Shown: positions 57,564-64,000 of the stretch, in pieces
How positions within the stretch are numbered: position 1 is the first letter of the stretch
How the letters are laid out: every line of letters begins with the position of its first letter
Source: Streptosporangium brasiliense
Lineage (GTDB): Bacteria > Actinomycetota > Actinomycetes > Streptosporangiales > Streptosporangiaceae
Length of the DNA stretch: 64,000 bases
Assembly: GCF_030811595.1 (NCBI RefSeq)
Contig: NZ_JAUSRB010000002.1
Span: 868,001-932,000 of the forward strand
Direction of reading: 5' to 3'
The notes under the pieces: model-generated
What the model saw: the letters and a program-made list of their open reading frames with translations, nothing else
Databases searched by the model: none
What the model was told of the DNA's origin: nothing
Translations under genes and position numbers: made by a program

Positions 57564-60197
57564 TCAGCCGGGCAGGCGCCTGATCCGCTCGGAGGCCGGG
57601 TCGTAGAGGGGCTCGGCGGTGACGGTGGCGCCGGTCCAGAGGCCGGTGACGCCGATCTCGACCCGGTCGCCGGGGGCGGTCCCGGCGGGCAGGTAGGCGT
57701 AGGCGATCGAGCGCTCCACCCGGTGGCCGTACCCGCCGCTGGTCACCCGGGAGGCCGGCGCGCCGCCGACGCGGACCGGCTCGCCGCCGAGGCAGACCTG
57801 GCGGGAGTCGTCCAGGACGAGGCAGCGCAGGCGCGGGCCAGGAGCCTCCGTCCCCCGACGGCCGTCCGGCGCTCCGGCGGGCGCGCCCGGAGCGGACCCG
57901 TCCGCGCCGCCGCGCCGGCCGGGCCGGTCCCGCCGAGCCGCCGCCTCAAGCGCGGACCGGCCGAGGAAGTCCTTGTCCATGGCCACCGCGAAACCCAGGC
58001 CGGCCTCGACCGGGGTGGTCTCCGGGGTGATGTCCAGGCCCCAGACCCGGTAGCCCTTCTCCAGGCGCATCGAGTCGATCGCCCGGTAGCCGGCCGGGCG
58101 CATGCCGTACGGCGTGCCCGCCTCCATGAGCGTGTCCCACAGGGTCAGCCCGTACTCCGACGGGCAGTACAGCTCCCAGCCGAACTCGCCCACGAACGTC
58201 ACCCGCTGGGCCAGCACCGGGACGTTCCCGACGCTGATCTCTCTGGCCTGCATGTATCCGAAGGTCAGGTCGTCGTCGCAGACCGTGCCGAGGATGTCGA
58301 GCGCGCGCGGGCCCCACAGGCAGTAGCAGGCGTGGGCCGAGGTGACGTCCCGGACGTCGAGGCCGTGGCCGCGGAGCCAGGCCGCGTCGTGGACGCCGAA
58401 GGCGGTGCCGGTGACCAGACGGAAGCGGTCCTCGGCCAGGCGGGTGACGGTCAGGTCGGCCTCGATGCCGCCGCGCTCGTTCAGCAGCTGGGTGTAGACG
58501 ATCGAGCCGGGGGGCCGGTCGAGCTGCCCGGCGCACGCCCGCTGCAGCCTCATCAGAGCCTGGTGCCCTGAGACTTCGAGCTTCGCGAACGAGGTCTGGT
58601 CGAACAGTCCCGCCGCGTCCCGCGTGGCCAGGCACTCCCGCCGGATCGCCGGGGACCAGATCCGGCCCGCCCAGCCGGCCGGGCGGACCTCCGGCGACTC
58701 CCGTGTTCCCCGCCCGTCTCCCTCCTCCCGCGCCGGGGCGTCGGCGTTGGGGCCTTCCTCCCGCACCGGGACGTCGACGTTGGAGTCTTCCTCCGGCACC
58801 GGGACGTCGACGTTGGAGTCTTCCTCCGGCACCGGGACGTCGGCGTTGGAGTCGAACCAGTTGACCCGCTCCCAGCCCGACTTCTCGCCGAACGCCGCCC
58901 CCAGCTCCGCCTGCCGTACCCACGCCGGGGAGCGGCGCAGCGGCCGGGCGGCGGTGCGCTCCTCGCCCGGGTAGACGATGTCGTAGTACTTCGAGTAGGA
59001 GTCGAGCGCCCTGGCCCGGGCCCACGGGGCGGACCGGGCGTGGCCGCCGAACCGGCGCAGATCCATGCCGAACACGTCGTACTCCGGCGAGCCGTCCACG
59101 ATCCACTCGGCCATGACCTTGCCCACGCCGCCGGCGGCGGCCAGGCCGTGGACGCAGAACCCGGCCGCCGCCCACAGGCCGCGGACCGCCGTCTCGCCGA
59201 GCAGGAACTCCCCGTCGGGGGTGAACGCCTCGGGACCGTGGACGACCTTCGTGATCTCGGTACGGCCCAGCGCGGGGACCCGCCGTACCGCCGACTCCCA
59301 CGATTCCTGAAATTTCGGCATATCGGGCGCGAACAGCGTCCGGGGCTCCTCCAGCGGCTGCCCGGTCTCCCAGATCTCCGGAGTCCGGATATATCCCCCG
59401 ACGAGTATGCCGCCGCCCTCCTCGCGGAAGTAGACGATGTTGTCCGGGTCCCGGACCGTGGGCATAGACGAGGGGACCTCGAAAGGTTCGGTGACGACAT
59501 ACTGGTGTTTGATCGGCACGATCGGGATGTCCACCCCGGCCAGCCGCCCGACCCGGCCGCTGGCCGCCCCCGCCGCGATGACCACGGTGTCGGCCCGGAC
59601 CGACCACTCCTCGGAGCCGAGCGCGAGGCGGACCCCGCCAACCGCGCCGCCGGCCACCTCCAGCCCCGTCACGCGGGTGCCGGTGAAGATCCGCACGCCC
59701 AGCTTCTCCGCCCCGGCCGCCAGCGCCCTGGCCAGCAGCGCCGGGTCGAGCCAGCCGTCCCCGGGCAGCCAGAGCGCGGCCCGCACGTCACGCACGTCGA
59801 GCAGCGGCAGCATCTCCCCCGCCTCGGCCCCGGACAGGACGGACAGCCCCAGGCCGTAGGTCTCCCCGGCCCCGGCCAGCCGCAGCGACTCCTCCACCCG
59901 CTCGGGCGTGGTCGCCAGGCGGAGCCCGCCCACCCCGCGCCAGCCGGGGTCCATCCCGGTCAGCTCGGCCAGTTCGGGGTAGAGGCCGGCCGAATACATG
60001 ATCATCTTGGTCTGGGTGACGGTCGAGCGGAGCTGGCCCACGAATCCGGCCGAGTGCCAGGTGGTCCCCTCGGTCAGCTCGTGCCGCTCCACCAGGATCA
60101 CCTCGCTCCAGCCGAGCTTCGCCAGGTGGTAGGCCACGCTGCACCCGGCCACCCCGCCGCCGATCACGACGGCCCGCGCAGAGTTGGGAAGTTCCAA
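57564..60197 (-). CDS. dimethylglycine/sarcosine oxidase-like FAD-GcvT protein
   Basis: An 877-residue two-part enzyme. Residues 1 to about 400 are a DAO-type flavin domain (ARAVVIGGGVAGCSVAYHLA, RHELTEGTTWHSAGFVGQ with the His-flavin motif). Residues about 500-870 are a GcvT-like folate domain (RECLATRDAAGLFDQTSFAK, GWELYCPSEYGLTLWDTLME). It should demethylate a methylated glycine and pass the one-carbon unit to tetrahydrofolate. Between them is a roughly 75-residue insert with four copies of an 11-residue DSNVDVPVPEE unit. The TTG start has GAGGGG nine bases upstream. It is divergent from the choline-kinase-like gene. Confidence 0.85.
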   Translation of the reverse strand: MELPNSARAVVIGGGVAGCSVAYHLAKLGWSEVILVERHELTEGTTWHSAGFVGQLRSTVTQTKMIMYSAGLYPELAELTGMDPGWRGVGGLRLATTPERVEESLRLAGAGETYGLGLSVLSGAEAGEMLPLLDVRDVRAALWLPGDGWLDPALLARALAAGAEKLGVRIFTGTRVTGLEVAGGAVGGVRLALGSEEWSVRADTVVIAAGAASGRVGRLAGVDIPIVPIKHQYVVTEPFEVPSSMPTVRDPDNIVYFREEGGGILVGGYIRTPEIWETGQPLEEPRTLFAPDMPKFQESWESAVRRVPALGRTEITKVVHGPEAFTPDGEFLLGETAVRGLWAAAGFCVHGLAAAGGVGKVMAEWIVDGSPEYDVFGMDLRRFGGHARSAPWARARALDSYSKYYDIVYPGEERTAARPLRRSPAWVRQAELGAAFGEKSGWERVNWFDSNADVPVPEEDSNVDVPVPEEDSNVDVPVREEGPNADAPAREEGDGRGTRESPEVRPAGWAGRIWSPAIRRECLATRDAAGLFDQTSFAKLEVSGHQALMRLQRACAGQLDRPPGSIVYTQLLNERGGIEADLTVTRLAEDRFRLVTGTAFGVHDAAWLRGHGLDVRDVTSAHACYCLWGPRALDILGTVCDDDLTFGYMQAREISVGNVPVLAQRVTFVGEFGWELYCPSEYGLTLWDTLMEAGTPYGMRPAGYRAIDSMRLEKGYRVWGLDITPETTPVEAGLGFAVAMDKDFLGRSALEAAARRDRPGRRGGADGSAPGAPAGAPDGRRGTEAPGPRLRCLVLDDSRQVCLGGEPVRVGGAPASRVTSGGYGHRVERSIAYAYLPAGTAPGDRVEIGVTGLWTGATVTAEPLYDPASERIRRLPG

Positions 60198-60272
60198 GAT
60201 CGGCAACCCCTCTGTAACAACTCGTCCGGATAATCGGATCAATGGTCTGAAGGTAGGCCAAAGGAGTGCGGC

Positions 60273-61211
60273 ATGCCAGATGCTCTCGCAGCCGTCCGGG
60301 AGTGGGCCGGACAGCCCGTCACCGAGACGCCGATCAAGGGTGGGCTCAGCCACCGGATCGCCCGGCTGGACGCGGCCGACGGGCAGCGCTGGCTGCTGCG
60401 GGTGCTCGATCCACGCGTCTCGGGGGCGGGCCTCGGCATCCCCCTCGACCAGGAGATCGCCAACACGCTCCGCGCGGCCGAGGCCGGGGTCGGCCCGCGG
60501 GTCCTGCACCGGATGCCCGGCGCGCTGCTGCTGGAGTATCTCGACGGCGCCACCCTCGACGCGCACGGCGTGCGGACGCTCCCCGGACCGATCGCGGCGG
60601 CCTGCCGCCGCCTGCACGCCGGCCCCCGGTTCGTCAACGACTTCTCCATCTTCCGCAAGCTTGAGGAGTTCCTCGCCCTCTGCCATACCCACGCGCTACC
60701 GACACCCGACGGCTACGAGGACCGGCGGCGGGCGGCGGCGGAGATCGAGCGGGCGCTGGCCGCCCACCCGCTGCCGGCGGTGCCCTGCCACAACGACCTG
60801 CTGCCGGGCAACCTCATCCACTGCGGCACGGAGATCAAGATCGTGGACTACCAGCTCTCCGGGAACAACGACCCGGCCTTCGAGCTGGGCGACATCGCCG
60901 CCGAGGCCGACTACGACCCGGATCTGGCCGGCCGGCTGGCCCACGCCTACTTCGGCGAGGCCGACCCGCGGCTGATCGCGCGGGTCAGGCTCAACCTGAT
61001 CATGTCCAACCTGACCTGGTCCCTCTGGTTCGCCGTGCATCACGGGCTGCTGCGGGAACAGGCGGCGGCCGCCGACTTCGACTACGACGCGGAGGCGGCC
61101 GACAAGTTCGCGCGGGCCGTACGGGACCTGGACGATCCGGGGTTCGGACGGCTCGTCGACGACGTCCGGGGCCGGCGCGCGCCGGCTCCCCGGACCCCCG
61201 CCCCCGGATGA
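60273..61211 (+). CDS. choline/ethanolamine-kinase-like phosphotransferase (APH fold)
   Basis: A 312-residue kinase: LLRVLDPRVSGAGLGIPLDQ, LLLEYLDGATL, the Brenner-type loop AVPCHNDLLPGNLIH (catalytic Asp) and KIVDYQLSGNNDPAFELGDI (metal Asp and the choline-kinase pattern GNNDP.FDLGD). It probably phosphorylates choline, ethanolamine or a similar amino alcohol. It is next to a permease on the same strand and a dimethylglycine-type oxidase, a coherent methylamine or choline set. Confidence 0.85.
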   Translation: MPDALAAVREWAGQPVTETPIKGGLSHRIARLDAADGQRWLLRVLDPRVSGAGLGIPLDQEIANTLRAAEAGVGPRVLHRMPGALLLEYLDGATLDAHGVRTLPGPIAAACRRLHAGPRFVNDFSIFRKLEEFLALCHTHALPTPDGYEDRRRAAAEIERALAAHPLPAVPCHNDLLPGNLIHCGTEIKIVDYQLSGNNDPAFELGDIAAEADYDPDLAGRLAHAYFGEADPRLIARVRLNLIMSNLTWSLWFAVHHGLLREQAAAADFDYDAEAADKFARAVRDLDDPGFGRLVDDVRGRRAPAPRTPAPG

Positions 61212-61260
61212 CCCCCTCATCCCGGAGTAAACCCCCCATGTAAGACGCAAGGAGGCTTGC

Positions 61261-62826
61261 ATGACCAAGCCAGTGGTGCCACCTGTGGACACGGACGCGC
61301 AGCGGCTCGCCGAGCTCGGTTACAAGCAGGAGCTCTCCCGCACCTGGAGCGGCTTCTCCAACTTCGCCATCTCCTTCTCGATCATCTCCATCCTGGCCGG
61401 GTGTTTCACCACCTTCGGCCAGGCGTGGAACAACGGCGGGCCGATCGCCATCTCCTGGGGCTGGCCGCTGATCTCGATCTTCATTCTGATCATCGGCCTG
61501 TGCATGTCGGAGCTGGTGTCGGCCTACCCGACCGCCGGCGGCATCTACTGGTGGGCCGCCAAGCTGGGCAGGCCGGTCCACGGCTGGTTCACCGGGTGGT
61601 TCAATCTCGTCGGGCTGATCGCGGTGACCGCCTCGGTGGACTACGGCTGCGCGACGTTCATGAACATCACGATCAACCGGTTCGCCGAGGGCTTCGAGAT
61701 CTCCCTCGGCAACACCTTCATCCTCTTCACGGTCATCCTGGTGCTGCACGCGCTGATCAACATCTTCAGCCACCGGCTCATCTCCGTGCTGCAGAACGTC
61801 TCGGTGTGGTGGCACGTGTTCGGGGCGGCCGTGGTGGTGGCCATCCTGATCTTCGGCCCGGACCGGCACCAGTCGCTGTCGTTCGTCTTCACCGAGCGCT
61901 TCAACAACTCGGGCTTCCCCGACACGTCGTTCTGGTTCTACGTGCTGCCGCTCGGCTTCCTGCTGACCCAGTACACGATCACCGGCTTCGACGCCTGCGC
62001 GCACGTCTCGGAGGAGACCCAGGGCGCCTCGAGGGCGGCGGCCCGCGGGCTCTGGCAGTCGATCTTCTACTCCGCGATCGGCGGCTGGGTCCTGCTGCTG
62101 GCGTTCCTGTTCGCGGCCACCGACGTGGACGCGGTCAACAAGGAGTTCGGCTTCGTGGGGGCCGTCTTCACCTCGTCGCTCACCCCGGTCCTGGCCACGG
62201 TGATCTTCGGCATCTCCACGATCGGGCAGTTCTTCTGCGGGATGAGCTGCGTGACCTCGATGTCCCGGATGACCTACGCGTTCTCGCGGGACGGCGGCAT
62301 CCCCGGCTGGCGACTCTGGTCGAAGGTGAACAAGGACCGGACCCCGGTCAACGCGATCGTCTTCGGCTGCGTCGCGGCGCTCGTGCTGACCCTCCCGGCC
62401 CTCTACAAGGCCCCGACCGGCACCCCCCTGGCGTTCTACGCGGTGGTCTCGGTCGCGGTCGTCGGCCTCTACATCGCCTTCGCCATCCCGATCTGGCTCC
62501 GGCTGAGGATGGGCGACCGCTTCGAGCCCGGCCCGTGGACGCTGGGCGCGAAGTACAAGGTCATGTGCTGGATCGCCGTCATCGAGATCGTCGTGGTCTC
62601 GATCTACTTCATCATGCCGCTGGCCCCGGCGGGGGTGCCGTTCAACAAGGACGACCCCGCCACGCCGGGAGACGAGACGTTCACCTGGACCGCGGTCAAC
62701 TACGCGCCGATCGTGGTCGGGCTGATGGTCCTCGCCGTGGGCCTGTGGTGGGCGCTGTCGGCCCGGCACTGGTTCACCGGGCCGCGCCGCACGGTCGAGG
62801 TCGAGGAGGACCAGCCGATCGCCTGA
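61261..62826 (+). CDS. APC-family amino-acid/amine permease
   Basis: A 521-residue protein with twelve hydrophobic segments. The APC signature includes FSIISILAGCFTTFGQAWNN, MSELVSAYPTAGGIYWWAAK, then FDACAHVSEETQGASRAAAR between segments 6 and 7. GCAAGGAGGC precedes the ATG (48 bp after the kinase stop, same strand). Substrate by context: choline, ethanolamine, GABA or betaine-type amines; not provable here. Confidence 0.9.
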   Translation: MTKPVVPPVDTDAQRLAELGYKQELSRTWSGFSNFAISFSIISILAGCFTTFGQAWNNGGPIAISWGWPLISIFILIIGLCMSELVSAYPTAGGIYWWAAKLGRPVHGWFTGWFNLVGLIAVTASVDYGCATFMNITINRFAEGFEISLGNTFILFTVILVLHALINIFSHRLISVLQNVSVWWHVFGAAVVVAILIFGPDRHQSLSFVFTERFNNSGFPDTSFWFYVLPLGFLLTQYTITGFDACAHVSEETQGASRAAARGLWQSIFYSAIGGWVLLLAFLFAATDVDAVNKEFGFVGAVFTSSLTPVLATVIFGISTIGQFFCGMSCVTSMSRMTYAFSRDGGIPGWRLWSKVNKDRTPVNAIVFGCVAALVLTLPALYKAPTGTPLAFYAVVSVAVVGLYIAFAIPIWLRLRMGDRFEPGPWTLGAKYKVMCWIAVIEIVVVSIYFIMPLAPAGVPFNKDDPATPGDETFTWTAVNYAPIVVGLMVLAVGLWWALSARHWFTGPRRTVEVEEDQPIA

Positions 62827-62845
62827 TCAGGCTGCGGTCCCCCGG

Positions 62846-63484
62846 TCAGACCGCCTCGAACGCCTCCGCCACCGCGGCCCGGACCCGGTCCATGTCCGCG
62901 GTGGCCGGGGCCTCCCGGCTCAGCGAGGTCATGTCGACCTCCGGCATGCCGCAGGGCACCGCCCAGTCCCACGGGGCCAGGTCGCCGTCGACGTTGAGGG
63001 CGAACCCGTGGCTGGTCACGCCGCGGCTCTGCCGCATGCCGATCGAGACGATCTTCCGGCCCGTCTCCGCCGTCCACACGCCCGTCAGCAGCTCCGAACC
63101 CGGCGGGGTGTCCCGGCGCTCGGCCGGGACGCCCAGCGCGCCGAGGGCGCGGACGAGCCGGAGCTCGACCTCGCGGACGTAGTCGACGATCCCCTCCCCC
63201 TCGCCGAGCTTGACGACGAGATAGCCGACGAGCTGGCCGGGGCCGTGATAGGTGAGCTGACCGCCGCGGCCCGTGCTCACGACCGGGATGCCGTGGGACG
63301 GGTCGGGCAGGTGCTGCTCCAGCGTGCGCCTGCCGACGGTGTAGACCTGCGGGTGGCTGAGGAGCCAGAGCGTGTCGGGGCGCTCGTCGCGCTGCCGCTG
63401 ACCGACCAGGTCGGTCATCTGCTCCATGGCCTTCTCGTAGTCGACCAGGTCGTCCTGGACAAGGGACAGGGGGCGTTGCCTCAT
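62846..63484 (-). CDS. lipB: octanoyltransferase LipB
   Basis: A 212-residue enzyme transferring octanoyl from acyl carrier protein to lipoyl domains. STGRGGQLTYHGPGQLVGYL is the LipB signature, Lys144 lies in RKIVSIG, and Cys178 in VPCGM gives the catalytic Cys/Lys pair. SHGFALNV is conserved. It stands as a single gene. The E2 relic at 20966 is unrelated to it in position. Confidence 0.93.
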   Translation of the reverse strand: MRQRPLSLVQDDLVDYEKAMEQMTDLVGQRQRDERPDTLWLLSHPQVYTVGRRTLEQHLPDPSHGIPVVSTGRGGQLTYHGPGQLVGYLVVKLGEGEGIVDYVREVELRLVRALGALGVPAERRDTPPGSELLTGVWTAETGRKIVSIGMRQSRGVTSHGFALNVDGDLAPWDWAVPCGMPEVDMTSLSREAPATADMDRVRAAVAEAFEAV

Positions 63485-63493
63485 GTCCTCAGC

Positions 63494-63685
63494 TTATTTT
63501 CCGTAGTGGACCGCGGGAGCCTTGGGGACGAGGATCCACATGAGCACGTAGACGACCCACAGCGGTCCGGGGATGAGGGACAGCAGCAGCCACAGCACCC
63601 GGACGACCGTGGGCGACCAGCCGAGGCTCTCCGCGATCCCACCGCAGACGCCGGCGATGATTTTGTGATTTCTCGAACGGTGCAT
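63494..63685 (-). CDS. PspC-domain membrane protein
   Basis: A 63-residue protein: HRSRNHKIIAGVCGGIAESL, then a membrane segment (VLWLLLSLIPGPLWVVYVLM). Single-domain PspC proteins occur across actinobacteria and relate to envelope stress. GGGGAGACAG precedes the ATG. It lies 10 bp upstream of lipB on the same strand, so the two are probably co-transcribed. Confidence 0.85.
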   Translation of the reverse strand: MHRSRNHKIIAGVCGGIAESLGWSPTVVRVLWLLLSLIPGPLWVVYVLMWILVPKAPAVHYGK

Positions 63686-63913
63686 CTCTGTCTCCCCGGA
63701 TCGTTGGTCTTCACCTTCTGAACGGAGGGCGAAGACCCCCACGTTCCCGGGACATCCCTGAGAAAACCCTGTCAGGGTCGGCCCGGGGACCGGGCGGGCC
63801 GCGTAACTATTCGCGCATCTCCTCCCCAATGGGCCTAGGCGAAGGTCATTGATCAAGGTAGCTTCCGCCTTAACACGGATTGGGGCCCACAGTTTCACTC
63901 CCCGAGGAGCTTT

Positions 63914-64000
63914 ATGCGCCTGCGCCTGCAACGCACGCTGGTCCGGACCGCCACCCTGGTCACGGCCGTCACTCTTCCGCTCGCCTTCGTCCCACCCGCG
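63914..64000 (+). CDS. secreted protein, 5' end only
   Basis: Twenty-nine codons visible: basic start (RLRLQRTLVR) and a hydrophobic core (TATLVTAVTLPLAFVPPA), a signal peptide. GAGGAGC lies at good spacing before the ATG. The gene continues past the right edge, so nothing can be said of function. Confidence 0.65.
   Translation, partial: MRLRLQRTLVRTATLVTAVTLPLAFVPPA

Noticed and set aside
61000-62769. A 589-codon minus-strand frame opposite the permease
   Set aside because: Arg/Asp/Glu/Pro-rich antisense shadow of a clear twelve-segment transporter.

Overview
The window is about 70% G+C, with short intergenic gaps, stop/start overlaps and marker genes typical of filamentous actinobacteria: glnR, mycothiol synthase (mshD), an AICE-type integrated element, and a sigma-regulator set of STAS and HATPase proteins. 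It is probably a Streptosporangiaceae-type actinomycete (Streptosporangium or Nonomuraea-like). That placement is an inference from gene content, not a database result.

Left core (1-7.6 kb): the 5' part of an LmeA-like gene, a MoaD/ThiS-like protein, the nitrogen regulator GlnR, a secreted UshA-type nucleotidase, MshD, a PhoU-like (DUF47) plus Pit phosphate-uptake operon, and dCTP deaminase.

Accretion island (7.7-35.0 kb): a tRNA-Gly(CCC) gene is followed, in the same orientation, by six more copies of its 3' half (about 44 bp) at 20.56, 24.04, 25.51, 26.21, 30.70 and 34.93 kb. The first interval (12.8 kb) is an AICE with tyrosine integrase, Xis, a rolling-circle Rep, a TraB-type translocase, a Pra-like activator and a KorSA-like GntR repressor. 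It also carries cargo: an XRE regulator, a low-G+C AIPR abortive-infection gene and a lipoprotein. Its rep gene is frameshifted by an exact 16-bp tandem duplication. The later intervals are eroded remains of earlier insertions. They hold two integrase tails, a DUF2637 transfer-gene fragment, a serine-recombinase fragment and an E2 fragment, together with single cargo genes: an exonuclease, a cytidine-deaminase-like gene alone between two att copies, a broken HigBA pair, acetyltransferases, a fused immunity protein, and an FtsX-extracellular-domain protein. A roughly 150-190 bp GC-rich repeat is scattered four times, only inside this island.

Right core (35-64 kb): an alpha/beta hydrolase whose last codons lie in the distal att copy, a VOC protein, a divergent ArsR-type regulator and MFS pair with a clear operator, an FAD oxidoreductase preceded by twin palindromes, and a large secreted GH87-type alpha-1,3-glucanase. 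Then come a STAS/MEDS/HATPase regulatory set, a 1258-residue Ser/Thr kinase with WD40 repeats, and, divergent from the kinase, a compact 4TM - thymidylate-synthase-like - HAD operon of unknown purpose. These are followed by a two-gene bacterial PH-domain membrane operon (YdbS/YdbT type), a dimethylglycine-oxidase-like gene next to a choline-kinase-like gene and an APC permease, then lipB, a PspC protein and the start of a secreted protein.

The observations I rate highest are the seven-fold att array with two families of arm-type repeats, the 16-bp frameshift in rep, the 4TM/TS-like/HAD operon, the single-gene deaminase interval, and the island-specific dispersed repeat.
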